Source of the DNA: Chitinophagaceae bacterium
GTDB taxonomy: Bacteria > Bacteroidota > Bacteroidia > Chitinophagales > Chitinophagaceae
DNA: 64,000 nucleotides
Direction: 5' to 3'
Assembly (NCBI GenBank): GCA_017307735.1
Contig: JAFKGR010000007.1
Location: 186,001-250,000 of the forward strand
Both the position numbers and the translations under genes were made by a program. Positions 54,831 through 63,459 of this stretch are shown here, piece after piece. Positions within the stretch are counted from its first letter, which is position 1, and each line of letters begins with the position of its first letter. Below the pieces are notes generated by a model, which searched no databases, was not told where the DNA came from, and saw only the letters and a list, made by a program, of their open reading frames with translations.

Positions 54831-54985
54831 AGGATGGGATGGAATTGAGGACTTTCGGGCGATACGGGATTTTCAATATGCGGGTAATGCTTGTTACTTA
54901 TTGGGTTTGAATTGAATAGATTTTGTCCAACTAACGATTTAAGGAAGATAAAAGCCTTTAGATTTGCTTTAAAAACCGGGAAGAT

Positions 54986-56242
54986 TTGATTATTTTTTAT
55001 CATTTATTTCTTTGGATATACCGGGCAGGTGTATTTGTGGTTGCGTTCTTCAATCCGAAAGCGAGGTTGTGGATCAAAGGCCGGGTAAATGTTTTTTCAA
55101 AAGTGAGAAGGGATCTTTTGCAAATTAATTCTCCGATTGTCTGGATGCACGCAGCGAGCCTGGGTGAATTTGAACAAGGTAAACCAGTATTAAAAAAGAT
55201 TCTTGAAAAATATCCCGGAATTGTTCCTGTCATTAGTTTTTTCTCTCCTTCAGGTTATGAAGTGGTTAAGGAGAAAAATGAATTCAAATATGTTTATTAT
55301 TTGCCGATGGACAGTGTGGTAAATGCACATTTGTGGATGCATTTTGTAAAACCTGATTTGGTGCTATGGATAAAATATGAGTACTGGTATTTTTATATCC
55401 GTTCAATTTACAAAAAGGGAATTCTCTTGTTAATGGTGTCGGGTATCTATCAGCGGCAACAACCATTTTTTAAATGGTATGGATCATTGTACCGGAAAAT
55501 GCTGAAATCGTTCACTCATTTTTTCGTGCAAAACCGCAGTTCACAGAAATACCTTTCCACGCTTGTTTCGAGAGATAAAATTACAATCAGCGGAGATACC
55601 CGGTGTGACAGAGTGATTGAAATTGCTGAAGATTTTCATCCGGTAGAAAAGATTGAAGAGTTTATTGGAGGAAAGATCACAATTGTTTGTGGCAGCACAT
55701 GGGAAGCAGATGAAGATGTATGGTCTCATTTTGTTCAGGAACATCAGGATATACGTTTTATAATTGCGCCACATGAAATAGACAAGGAAAATATTGAGTT
55801 TGTAAAAAAGAGATTTAAAAAATCCGTTTTGTATTCACAACTGTTGGATGGATACGAAGGGAAAAATACAAATTGCCTGATCATTGATAATGTGGGGATT
55901 TTGTCCAGGTTATATCACTATGCTACGATAACCTATGTGGGCGGAGGGTTTGGAGATGATGGCCTGCATAATATTCTTGAAGCCGCAGTGTATGGAAAGC
56001 CGGTGCTTTTCGGGCCGGTGATTTATAAGAATTTTGAAGCATCTGAAATGATGGATGCAGGGGGTGCTTTGTCTGTGGATTCCGCCGTTGAGTTGGAGAA
56101 GGTTGTAACAGATTTGCTGACAGATCAGAACCTCCTTGACAAAATGTGCCTGGCTGCAAAGCAATACGTCTATTCCAATGCAGGGGCTTCCGAAAAAATT
56201 GTTGATTATATCAATAGGTTTAATCTTTTGAACAGAAAGTGA
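54986..56242 (+). CDS. waaA: 3-deoxy-D-manno-octulosonic acid (Kdo) transferase
   Basis: 418 residues, beginning with TTG. No ATG precedes the conserved N-terminus and an in-frame stop lies 24 bases upstream. N-terminal membrane anchor (about 1-22), then FFNPKARLWIKGR, the acceptor-side WMHAASLGEFEQGKPVL near 50-66, and the donor-binding C-terminal half with YVGGGFGDDGLHNILEAAVYGKPVLFGP near 315-342. GT30-family enzyme that adds Kdo to lipid A precursor on the cytoplasmic face of the inner membrane, showing a lipopolysaccharide-type outer membrane. Confidence 0.93.
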   Translation: MIIFYHLFLWIYRAGVFVVAFFNPKARLWIKGRVNVFSKVRRDLLQINSPIVWMHAASLGEFEQGKPVLKKILEKYPGIVPVISFFSPSGYEVVKEKNEFKYVYYLPMDSVVNAHLWMHFVKPDLVLWIKYEYWYFYIRSIYKKGILLLMVSGIYQRQQPFFKWYGSLYRKMLKSFTHFFVQNRSSQKYLSTLVSRDKITISGDTRCDRVIEIAEDFHPVEKIEEFIGGKITIVCGSTWEADEDVWSHFVQEHQDIRFIIAPHEIDKENIEFVKKRFKKSVLYSQLLDGYEGKNTNCLIIDNVGILSRLYHYATITYVGGGFGDDGLHNILEAAVYGKPVLFGPVIYKNFEASEMMDAGGALSVDSAVELEKVVTDLLTDQNLLDKMCLAAKQYVYSNAGASEKIVDYINRFNLLNRK

Positions 56243-56342
56243 TTAAAAGTTTCCCGGCAATTATGGAAATTTATAGCCACCTCATGCAATGATTGAAATG
56301 GATTATTTGCTGAAATGATAAAATATTTAATCAATAATAATT

Positions 56343-57032
56343 ATGGCAATTTCAATGAATGAAATAATCATCAGGTTGCTTGTATCCGCAGTTTTGGGAA
56401 GTGTTGTGGGTATGGAGCGTGAAAGGTTAAACTGGGTAGCCGGTTTACGTACACACATGCTTGTGTGTGTTGGCTCCGCGCTCATCATGATGGTTTCTAT
56501 GCATGGTTTCCACGATGTGTTGGGCAAGCCAGACGTGATTCTTGATCCTTCGCGTGTGGCAGCACAGGTGGTGAGTGGAATAGGTTTTCTGGGTGCAGGC
56601 ACCATCTTTTTCTGGAGGAAAGAAGTGTTGCGCGGCCTGACTACCGCTGCGGCTTTATGGGCTGTAGCGGGCATTGGGCTGGCTATCGGTGGTGGAATGT
56701 ATTTTGCAGGAATCGCTACCACTGCGCTTGCACTTATCATTCTCGCTTTTCTGAAACCCATCGAAAAGTTCTTTTTCAAAAGAGTGGAAACAACAAGGCA
56801 TTTGTTGAGTATAAAAATATTTCCTGAAAAAATTTCCTTGCAGTCTGTTGAAGAAACCATTTCGAATGCCGGGATCAGTCTTGTTGAAATGCAGATCAGA
56901 AGATCTCCTCAGGGAGGATCTGATAAAGAATATTTGTTGGAATTGAACATAGTGGGAACCGGAGAAAAATTGTTGAGACTTGCTGATGAATTAAAATCAA
57001 ACAAAGGAATCCAGTCTATCTCTTATGAATAA
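56343..57032 (+). CDS. MgtC/SapB family membrane protein
   Basis: 229 residues. Membrane domain of about five helices (residues 5-140) with the MgtC signature LVSAVLGSVVGMERE, GLRTHMLVCVGSALIMM, DPSRVAAQVVSGIGFLGAGTIFF and GLTTAAALWAVAGIGLAIGGG; the C-terminal 85 residues form an ACT-like soluble domain. In pathogens MgtC affects magnesium stress and ATP synthase; here only the family can be stated. Stands alone on the plus strand. Confidence 0.93.
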   Translation: MAISMNEIIIRLLVSAVLGSVVGMERERLNWVAGLRTHMLVCVGSALIMMVSMHGFHDVLGKPDVILDPSRVAAQVVSGIGFLGAGTIFFWRKEVLRGLTTAAALWAVAGIGLAIGGGMYFAGIATTALALIILAFLKPIEKFFFKRVETTRHLLSIKIFPEKISLQSVEETISNAGISLVEMQIRRSPQGGSDKEYLLELNIVGTGEKLLRLADELKSNKGIQSISYE

Positions 57033-57124
57033 ATTTTCTTAATAAGCAGCAGAAAGATACAATATCTATTTTTTTTGGATGATCTCAAATTTTTCCAGGT
57101 TGCATTTTAAAAATCACTCCCGAT

Positions 57125-57637
57125 TCAATTCTCGGATGGTGTATGCAATAATGCTTCAAACAAGGTGAACAAGAAAAAAATCAGAAGTACAGAGATTACA
57201 GTTGGTGCGAACCACTTTCCTAAATTGTCAAACTTTCCGGAGGCAATCATTATGGTGCGATAGGTCAGGTAAGAAAGCAAAACGGATGTGAAGAATTTCA
57301 AAAACCGCATTCTCCGTGTAGCTTGTGTGTAGTGTCTTTTGGCGTTGCGCCGGGTTATCAAAATTGAATAGTTGAAACGATGAGGGTATTTATTAATAAT
57401 GGTAATTGCGATATAAATTACTGTAGCTATTGCGGGAAGAAGGAAGATTATCCATTTACTTCCAAACCCATCTGCATAGCCTGAAAAATTGAAATGTACC
57501 GGGATTGAAGTAGGCAATTTTTCGTAGTTGAAATACAAAAAACCCCAGGTGAAAACCAATACCAACCATCCGGAAATTTCCATTAAATGATCAAATGCTG
57601 TAAGCTGCACTTTTATTTTAGGCTTCTCCTGTTTCAT
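57125..57637 (-). CDS. DUF1648 domain membrane protein
   Basis: 170 residues with about four membrane helices (20-40, 62-82, 110-130, 138-160). The segment LPTSIPVHFNFSGYADGFGSKWII near 44-68 is the DUF1648 signature, also found in SdpI-type immunity proteins. No SdpC-like toxin or SdpR regulator is nearby. Function unknown. Leftward, between mgtC and tatC. Confidence 0.8.
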   Translation of the reverse strand: MKQEKPKIKVQLTAFDHLMEISGWLVLVFTWGFLYFNYEKLPTSIPVHFNFSGYADGFGSKWIIFLLPAIATVIYIAITIINKYPHRFNYSILITRRNAKRHYTQATRRMRFLKFFTSVLLSYLTYRTIMIASGKFDNLGKWFAPTVISVLLIFFLFTLFEALLHTPSEN

Positions 57638-57831
57638 GGTTTGGCAACATAGTAAATCTGTTTATAAAACAAAAAAAATGTTTGAATTGCAAATTCTGAT
57701 TTATAAAAATTGCGTAGTGAAACCAGATTTTTGAAATTTGTGTAACGTTAATTTTAGGTGAAAACGATAATTTGCAAGCCGGCTCAATACCTGATCGGGA
57801 ATAAGAAATCTTGGCAGGTCATCACTTAATT

Positions 57832-57839
57832 TATATTTG
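57832..57839 (+). promoter_or_regulatory. Promoter for tatC
   Basis: TATATTTG matches TAnnTTTG; CTTG lies 18 bases upstream in the -33 place. The predicted start is about 14 bases before the tatC TTG codon, so an upstream start is unlikely. Confidence 0.55.
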
Positions 57840-57859
57840 CAGAAACTTAAAATTATCCT

Positions 57860-58744
57860 TTGGCAGAAGAAAGTATCGAAAGAAAAACATTTTTCAAAAA
57901 GATCGGAGGAAACAATTCCAATGAAGGCGCTGAAATGACTTTCGTAGAACATCTTGAAGTTCTGCGCTGGCATTTGGTTCGATCCGCTATTGTACTGGTA
58001 ATAGTGGCTGTGGTGGTTTTCGTTTTTATTGACTGGGTTTTTGATAATGTGGTGTTTGCCCCCGCCGATGAAAATTTTATCACCTATAAAGCTTTGTGCC
58101 GGTTCGGGCATTGGTTACATCTCGGCGATTCTCTGTGCATGCCACCTGTAAAAATTGAATTGCTTGGGAATACAGTAAGCGGCCCCTTCATGTCTGCACT
58201 CAATATTTCGTTTATAGGCGCTATCATTATTGCGTTTCCCTATTTGTTGTGGGAGTTATGGCGATTTGTAAAACCTGCACTTACCAAAAAGGAAATCAAA
58301 TATGCACAGAACAGTTTTTGGTGGGTATCAGTTTGTTTTTTTACCGGAGCAGCATTTGGTTATTTTCTTTTGGCTCCTTTCACTTTTAATTTCCTTGCCA
58401 ATTTTCAACTTGGAAAATTAGGGGTGTATAAATATTTGCCAACGCTTGATGATTATATTGACACGCTGACATCGCTTATTCTCGGTTGCGGCCTGGCTTT
58501 TGAAATGCCGGTAATTGTTTATGTGCTGAGCAAATTGGGCATTATCACTCCGAAGTTTTTGAAGACGTACCGGAAATTTGCTTATGTGATTATTCTATTT
58601 GTTGCGGCAGTCATTACCCCTTCCCCCGACTGGACCAGCCAGACCATCGTGGCTACTCCGCTGATCATACTTTATGAGATAAGCCTTATGCTCAGTAAAA
58701 AAGTTGCAAAAGAAAGAGCTAAAGAAGAGGCCCAATGGGAATAG
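57860..58744 (+). CDS. tatC: Twin-arginine translocase subunit TatC
   Basis: 294 residues, six membrane helices; receptor for folded twin-arginine substrates. The N-terminal MTFVEHLEVLRWHLVRSA near 27-44 with the conserved Glu, and the FPYLLWELWRFVKPALTKKE loop, are diagnostic; ITPSPDWTSQ near the end also fits. It carries a longer first periplasmic loop (CRFGHWLHLGDSLCMPPVKIELLG) with two Cys, as in other Bacteroidota. TTG is the start, set by a promoter box 21 bases upstream. No tatA or tatB is adjacent. Confidence 0.95.
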   Translation: MAEESIERKTFFKKIGGNNSNEGAEMTFVEHLEVLRWHLVRSAIVLVIVAVVVFVFIDWVFDNVVFAPADENFITYKALCRFGHWLHLGDSLCMPPVKIELLGNTVSGPFMSALNISFIGAIIIAFPYLLWELWRFVKPALTKKEIKYAQNSFWWVSVCFFTGAAFGYFLLAPFTFNFLANFQLGKLGVYKYLPTLDDYIDTLTSLILGCGLAFEMPVIVYVLSKLGIITPKFLKTYRKFAYVIILFVAAVITPSPDWTSQTIVATPLIILYEISLMLSKKVAKERAKEEAQWE

Positions 58745-58914
58745 ATTAAGTTTTCCTCTTAATTAAAATGGTGGGATATCCCTTTTGATTATTCTGTTTA
58801 GCGAATCAATTATACCCCGTGTAAAAGTTGGGTTAAATATGCTGTTCGCAATGGCAAATAATTTTGACTGGACTTCTGTTTCTGATAAATTGCATGTAAT
58901 CCTTACCGCATACT

Positions 58915-59478
58915 ATGAAAATTCTATTGCTTTCCGCAATTCTCTTCTTTTTTACCCCGGTTTCTCAAACCGGAAATCCTAAGTTCCCGGGTTCAGAAAT
59001 CACTTTTCAAAAAGCAAACAGAGAGCACAATCCGGCTAATCCTTATTATATAATTATTAGTAAAAAAACATACGAGTTAAAAGTGTATGATAACCAGGGA
59101 TGGTATGCTACCTATCCCTGTGTTTTCGGCAGTAACGATTTACGCGATAAATATATGGAAGGCGATAAACGGACACCGGAAGGAGATTTTAAAGTAATCC
59201 TTAAAAAGAATTCTGGTAAATGGGCTTATGAACTTCTTCTCAATTATCCAAATCAGGAAAGTTTTGTAAAGTTTAAAGAAAGAAAATCTGAGGGAGTTAT
59301 TCCCCGGAATGCGAAGATTGGAGGAGGAATTGCAATTCACGCTACACGTCCTCAGGAAGAGTGGACAGTAGATTATTATCAGAATTGGACAGACGGATGC
59401 ATTTCCTTAAAATACAAGGAAGCTGCCGATTTGTATAGTTATATTCCTGTGGGCACACCAGTGAAAATAGTTCCATAA
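58915..59478 (+). CDS. L,D-transpeptidase (YkuD family)
   Basis: 187 residues: signal peptide (about 1-19) and one YkuD catalytic domain. ISKKTYELKVYDNQGWYATYPCVFGSND at about 49-75 matches the start of the fold; His142 in GIAIHATRP and Cys162 in NWTDGCISL form the catalytic pair. Likely makes 3-3 cross-links or attaches proteins to peptidoglycan in the periplasm. A hairpin with T-rich flank follows its stop. It is a canonical family member, in contrast to the divergent homologue at 2660-3919. Confidence 0.92.
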   Translation: MKILLLSAILFFFTPVSQTGNPKFPGSEITFQKANREHNPANPYYIIISKKTYELKVYDNQGWYATYPCVFGSNDLRDKYMEGDKRTPEGDFKVILKKNSGKWAYELLLNYPNQESFVKFKERKSEGVIPRNAKIGGGIAIHATRPQEEWTVDYYQNWTDGCISLKYKEAADLYSYIPVGTPVKIVP

Positions 59479-59479
59479 A

Positions 59480-59516
59480 CCGGGAAAGAATTTCCCTTTT
59501 TCCCGGATTGATTGTT
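59480..59516 (+). terminator. Terminator-like hairpin after the L,D-transpeptidase gene
   Basis: CCGGGAA pairs with TTCCCGG around a 13-base loop; an alternative internal stem GGGAAA/TTTCCC is mutually exclusive with it. The following sequence is A+T-rich but lacks a clean T-run. Confidence 0.4.
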
Positions 59517-59630
59517 ATAAAATTTTCATTTTCAGAAAAATCATCAAAGGATAAAATTTTTTTTCTGTATTTAATTTTCTAATTTGTAATAACGGAATCG
59601 TATCCTTAATTAAACCGGTGCGTTTACAAA

Positions 59631-60272
59631 ATGATTGAAATTTATCCTGATGGCAATCCGCTGATTTCGGTAATTATGCTTACCTATAACCGGGCGCAGT
59701 TTTTAGATAGAAGCATTCCGTCTTTTCTGAATCAGACATTCAAAAATGCGGAGCTTTTGATAATAGATGACGGAAGTAATGATGATACTTTTAACGTGGT
59801 CAGCAGGTATATGGCGTCGTATGAAAACATCAGGTACATGCGTCATTCGAATCGAAAAATCCCTCTTTCCAGAAATGCGGGTATTAAAGCGGCATCAGGA
59901 AAATACATAGCATTCCTCGACAGCGATGATGAATACAAAATGGATTACCTGGAAAAAAGAATTGAATTTATGCAATCACATCCCGAAGTGGATTTGGTGG
60001 AAGGCGGTGTCATTATTGTTGGCGATCCCTATGTAAAAGACAAGAACGACCTCACAAAAAAAATACATTTATCGAATTGCCATATCGGAGCCACTTTTTT
60101 TGGCAAAGCTGAAGTATTTAATGCGTTGGGTGGATTTGATAAAAATATTCTTTACAGTGAGGAAAGCGAGTTTTGGGAAAGAGCTGAAAAAAGATTTGTT
60201 CTGAAAAAATATAATCACCCGGGTTATATTTATTACAGAGATACGCCGGACGGAATTTGCAATTCCATTTGA
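59631..60272 (+). CDS. Family 2 glycosyltransferase, small
   Basis: 213 residues of a GT-A fold. ISVIMLTYNRAQFLDRSIPSFLNQTF near 12-37, LLIIDDGSNDDT near 42-53, the DSDD metal motif in IAFLDSDDEYK near 97-107, and GGFDKNILYSEESEFWERA near 167-185 are the usual GT2 blocks. It transfers a sugar from a nucleotide donor; acceptor and sugar are unknown. It is the only glycosyltransferase of this type in the window and is not linked to the nucleotide-sugar operon. Confidence 0.9.
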   Translation: MIEIYPDGNPLISVIMLTYNRAQFLDRSIPSFLNQTFKNAELLIIDDGSNDDTFNVVSRYMASYENIRYMRHSNRKIPLSRNAGIKAASGKYIAFLDSDDEYKMDYLEKRIEFMQSHPEVDLVEGGVIIVGDPYVKDKNDLTKKIHLSNCHIGATFFGKAEVFNALGGFDKNILYSEESEFWERAEKRFVLKKYNHPGYIYYRDTPDGICNSI

Positions 60273-60471
60273 GCTGATCTTTTGATCATTCCAGGAAATT
60301 TAAAATGATGGAATAACATATCGTTTATTCGTTAAACATGCTGGTTTGAAAAGGATATTCCAGAAAAATTTTCCTGAATCAATAGGAGTAAACTGAATGA
60401 TATTGAGAATTATAATTCCGGAGTTCAGCGATTAATAGAAGATAAAATTATCTTCATTTTTCAAAACTTCT

Positions 60472-60479
60472 TACTTTTG
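60472..60479 (+). promoter_or_regulatory. Promoter -7 box for the oxidase/NO reductase locus
   Basis: TACTTTTG matches TAnnTTTG. Predicted start near 60485 leaves a leader of about 200 bases. The -33 region is not clear, which could mean dependence on an activator. Confidence 0.45.
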
Positions 60480-60496
60480 GCATCGTTTTCGGTTAC

Positions 60497-60513
60497 GCAT
60501 TAATTGTTAATGC
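60497..60513. promoter_or_regulatory. 17-base palindrome downstream of the predicted start
   Basis: GCATTAATTGTTAATGC has perfect 7-base arms and a 3-base centre, placed about 12-28 bases after the predicted transcription start, a usual place for a repressor operator. Its ATGC/GCAT ends recall NsrR-type sites but the match is loose. Confidence 0.4.
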
Positions 60514-60688
60514 CTGAGATAAAATTTTTGATTTGATATGTATTTCAATGGGTAAATTAGGAATGAAATAGTTTTCTGACTGTGAAAGTGGGATCAAATA
60601 ATTTTGTTACCGGAAAGTTTGGAAAGGGATAATACAACAACGATTGTCCGGATAATTACTGAGAATTGAATAAAGCAAATTTAGAGTT

Positions 60689-61276
60689 ATGATTTATTTT
60701 CCAACACTACTCTTTTCAATACAAGCCTATTCTGCTACCACTGCTTTCATTGCGGGAACGCTCATAGTTGCTACTGTATTATTTATCATTTTTACCTCAT
60801 CGAAAGGGAGCGATGATAAGCTGGCCGAAAAGCACAAGGTTTATCATGTTCGCGATCGTTATTTTCTGATTCTTACACTTGCTATCATTGTAGGGTTAAT
60901 TATTTCTTTGCGTTTTTTACCGTATGAGCAATATCAGGGGAAACCGGCTGAAGAGGTTACTGTCGTTGCAATGCAGTGGGCATGGAAAATGGCTCCCGGG
61001 ATTTCTAACGCCACACCTGAAGCATTCACCGGTGAGAGTGAAATTACATTGCCTGCAAACAAACTCATCCGGTTTGTTGTTACATCACAGGATGTGAACC
61101 ATGGATTTGGAATTTACAGTCCTGAAGGATTATTGATCGCTCAGACACAGGCGATGCCTCAATATAAAAATGAACTTGAACATAAGTTTACCGAACCCGG
61201 AGACTACCATATTTTATGTATGGAATACTGCGGTATGCCTCATGCTTATATGATTGGAACAATCCATGTAAAATAA
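60689..61276 (+). CDS. CuA subunit II of a heme-copper oxidase / NO reductase (NorS-like)
   Basis: 195 residues: two membrane helices (about 15-36 and 57-77) and a periplasmic cupredoxin domain. All CuA ligands are present: His138 in DVNHGFG, then Cys177, Glu179, Cys181, His185 and Met188 in CMEYCGMPHAYM. It accepts electrons from cytochrome c or a cupredoxin and passes them to the catalytic subunit. Shorter than typical caa3 subunits and without a fused cytochrome c. First gene of a tight four-gene cluster; it could be annotated as cytochrome c oxidase subunit II, but its partner suggests an NO reductase. Confidence 0.85.
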   Translation: MIYFPTLLFSIQAYSATTAFIAGTLIVATVLFIIFTSSKGSDDKLAEKHKVYHVRDRYFLILTLAIIVGLIISLRFLPYEQYQGKPAEEVTVVAMQWAWKMAPGISNATPEAFTGESEITLPANKLIRFVVTSQDVNHGFGIYSPEGLLIAQTQAMPQYKNELEHKFTEPGDYHILCMEYCGMPHAYMIGTIHVK

Positions 61277-61291
61277 TAAAAGAAAAATCTT

Positions 61292-62785
61292 ATGACAGAA
61301 TTAAGTCCTGCAGAAAAGAAGAAGGAAAGAAAACTAATCGTTATTTGGAGTGTTACTTTTTTGGTTTTATTTCCATTCCTGGTTGTGCTTGGATATATGA
61401 TGCGTCTGAATCAGGCAGAGCGCATTCATTTGGGAATGGATACATTTTATACATTGTTGACGCTTCACGGCCTTGGGATGGCCGGTATCCTGTTTAGTAT
61501 TTCCTTTGCTGCTCTTTGGTATCTGATTGCCACACGGTATGCAAGATTGAAAACGGGAATTGGATATTTCGTATATGCGCTTATCGTGATCGGTTTTTCA
61601 TTGCTTGCCTTTGCTACACTTGTCGGCAAGTTTGGGGCAGGCTGGTACGTTTTATATCCTTTGCCTTTCAAGGGAACTTTCTGGGCGCCCTGGGCTACCG
61701 GGCTGGCGTGTGCGTCTTTGCTGACAATGGGAGTTGCCTGGCTGGTTGGAATCATTCATGTGGTTTCAAATCTTGCCAGGGAATACGGAGGTTTCACTAA
61801 TTTATTAGGTTGGCAATATTTTAAAAAAGGCGGAGTAAAGAGAGAGCTGCCTCCGGTAGTAATGATCACTACCATATCCACAGTTCCCGGAGTGATTGCT
61901 TTTCTTACCGGAGCGGTAATGCTTGTGATGTATGTGTTACAGATTTTTGAGCCGACGTTAAACTATGATCCGTTACTCATGAAAAACATGGTAATGTTTT
62001 TTGGCCACACACTTGTAAATATTACTTTGTATTGTTGTACGGGATGGGTTTATTGCCTGTTGCCTGAGTTTACAGGACGGCCATGGAAGAGTGATAAAAT
62101 TGTAGTCCTTTCATGGAATGCAACTTTTATTTTCATCCTCTTTGCATATTTCCATCACTTGTACATGGATTTTGCCCAGCCGGTAGCATTGCAGTATGCA
62201 GGCCAGTTCATATCTTATCTAAGCGCGGTTCCTGCAACTGCAGTTACATTGTTTGGGCTTCTTGCTCAGTTGTATCACTCTAAGATTAAATGGAGCGCCG
62301 TTCCACTTTCCTTTTTGGCTGGTGGCGCAGGATGGGCTATTGGAGGATTCGCTGCCGTAGTCGATTCAACAATCGCCGTCAATACGGTATTGCACAATAC
62401 GACATGGGTTCCGGCACACTTTCATACATACATGCTGATGGGAGTTGTGTTTTTCATTTTTGGATTTATTTTTTACATATCACACACAAAAGAAGAATTG
62501 GATAAAGACATCCTTGGTAGAGTGGGGTTATGGATATTTGCCATTTCAGGCCACAGTTTTATAGCTACTTTCTACCGTGGTGGTTTAAGGAGTATTCCAA
62601 GAAGGTATTCAGATTATTCAGGTATTCCTATCGAACATGTTCATCAGACAGGTATGTTTCTCGCGTTTATGGCAGTGATATTTATTACCATAATTTTCGT
62701 GGCGCTTGTCATCATTTATACAGCGCTCTTTAAGAAATTTGCGAAGCGAAGGCATGCGTTGGTGATGGAACCGGCGGCTGCCTGA
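61292..62785 (+). CDS. Heme-copper catalytic subunit lacking the catalytic tyrosine (NorY/sNOR-like)
   Basis: 497 residues, about twelve membrane helices. Ligands seen: His59 (TLHGLG) and His378 for the low-spin heme, His376 (PAHFHTYM) for the active-site heme, and CuB ligands His239 (FFGHTLVN), His288 and His289 (YFHHLYMDF). In oxygen reductases of families A and B the residue four after the first CuB His is the cross-linked Tyr; here it is Asn243. The cbb3 Tyr position, six before the His pair, is Ile282. Loss of both argues for NO reduction rather than O2 reduction. Automated pipelines would probably name it cytochrome c oxidase subunit I. The NO reductase reading is inference from residues and gene order. 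Confidence 0.8.
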   Translation: MTELSPAEKKKERKLIVIWSVTFLVLFPFLVVLGYMMRLNQAERIHLGMDTFYTLLTLHGLGMAGILFSISFAALWYLIATRYARLKTGIGYFVYALIVIGFSLLAFATLVGKFGAGWYVLYPLPFKGTFWAPWATGLACASLLTMGVAWLVGIIHVVSNLAREYGGFTNLLGWQYFKKGGVKRELPPVVMITTISTVPGVIAFLTGAVMLVMYVLQIFEPTLNYDPLLMKNMVMFFGHTLVNITLYCCTGWVYCLLPEFTGRPWKSDKIVVLSWNATFIFILFAYFHHLYMDFAQPVALQYAGQFISYLSAVPATAVTLFGLLAQLYHSKIKWSAVPLSFLAGGAGWAIGGFAAVVDSTIAVNTVLHNTTWVPAHFHTYMLMGVVFFIFGFIFYISHTKEELDKDILGRVGLWIFAISGHSFIATFYRGGLRSIPRRYSDYSGIPIEHVHQTGMFLAFMAVIFITIIFVALVIIYTALFKKFAKRRHALVMEPAAA

Positions 62786-62829
62786 AAACTCAACAGGTAT
62801 TCTTTTCCGGAAAAGTAAAATTGATTAAG

Positions 62830-63459
62830 ATGAAAAAGATTTTGATTCCGGTTGTAGCATTTGTGATTTGCCTTACCGTGGTATGGAAATGGACGATGGG
62901 ATTTTCATCCTTCACTGTTTTTACCTATACACTTGATAAAGCCGGAGAATTGCCCCGGACTTTTCCTGACATCCCATTGCTGAGCCAGGACAGCACTGTG
63001 TTTCATATTGCGGATGCACATAAATACACACTGGTCAATTTTGTTTACCTCAATTGTCCTTACGTATGCCACAAGGTGAATAATCAGATAGAACAGATAT
63101 ATCATTTGTTCGACAAATCTGTTGTCCCGTCTGAGTTGGGTTTTGTAACAGTAAGTTTCGATTTGAAGAATGACGGGGTAGATAAAATCAAAAAATACCG
63201 CAGCTATTTCGGAAATGACATCGGAGGCTGGACATTCGCAATACCGTATCAATCCACACAGGCCAATTTCGATCAGTTCCTGAAAAACATCGGCATTTGG
63301 AAATATTCAGTTTCTGCTACTGGTATTATTAATCATTCATTGTATTTATTCCTTATTTCTCCGGATAACAAAGTCGTTAAGGTGTTTGATCCTGCCAGAG
63401 ACAGTAATGGATTTATAGTAGAACAAATTAATGTGTGCATAAACGGAAAATCGATATAA
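62830..63459 (+). CDS. SCO1/SenC family copper chaperone
   Basis: 209 residues from the ATG giving MKKILIPVVAFVICLTVV, a membrane anchor; a TTG at 62821 is an alternative. Thioredoxin-fold domain with the copper-binding Cys76-x3-Cys80 (NCPYVCHKVN) and His169 (INHSLYLF). SCO proteins deliver copper to the CuA site of subunit II. It follows the catalytic subunit by 44 bases and its end overlaps the next gene by 25 bases, a co-transcribed assembly factor. Confidence 0.9.
   Translation: MKKILIPVVAFVICLTVVWKWTMGFSSFTVFTYTLDKAGELPRTFPDIPLLSQDSTVFHIADAHKYTLVNFVYLNCPYVCHKVNNQIEQIYHLFDKSVVPSELGFVTVSFDLKNDGVDKIKKYRSYFGNDIGGWTFAIPYQSTQANFDQFLKNIGIWKYSVSATGIINHSLYLFLISPDNKVVKVFDPARDSNGFIVEQINVCINGKSI

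Larger units (their letters stand above)
60273..60688 (+). other. Long regulatory region ahead of the heme-copper oxidase locus
   Basis: About 416 bases without a supported gene. It contains a small hairpin after the glycosyltransferase (TGATC-TTTT-GATCA, 60275-60288), a promoter box (60472-60479), a 17-base palindrome (60497-60513), and then about 175 A+T-rich bases of presumed leader in which I see no ORF or clear structure. Confidence 0.5.

Noticed and set aside
54752..55003. Leftward ORF of 83 codons upstream of the DegT gene
   Set aside because: Overlaps both the DegT gene start and its promoter box and the waaA start; no family resemblance.
56327..56860. Leftward ORF of 177 codons
   Set aside because: Antisense to the MgtC membrane domain; a common artefact in Ala/Gly-rich membrane genes.
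57701..58111. Leftward ORF of 136 codons
   Set aside because: Antisense to the tatC start and its promoter.
60672..62785. Ordinary cytochrome c oxidase subunits I and II
   Set aside because: The histidines fit, but the catalytic tyrosine is missing at both known positions, so the plain oxidase label was not accepted.
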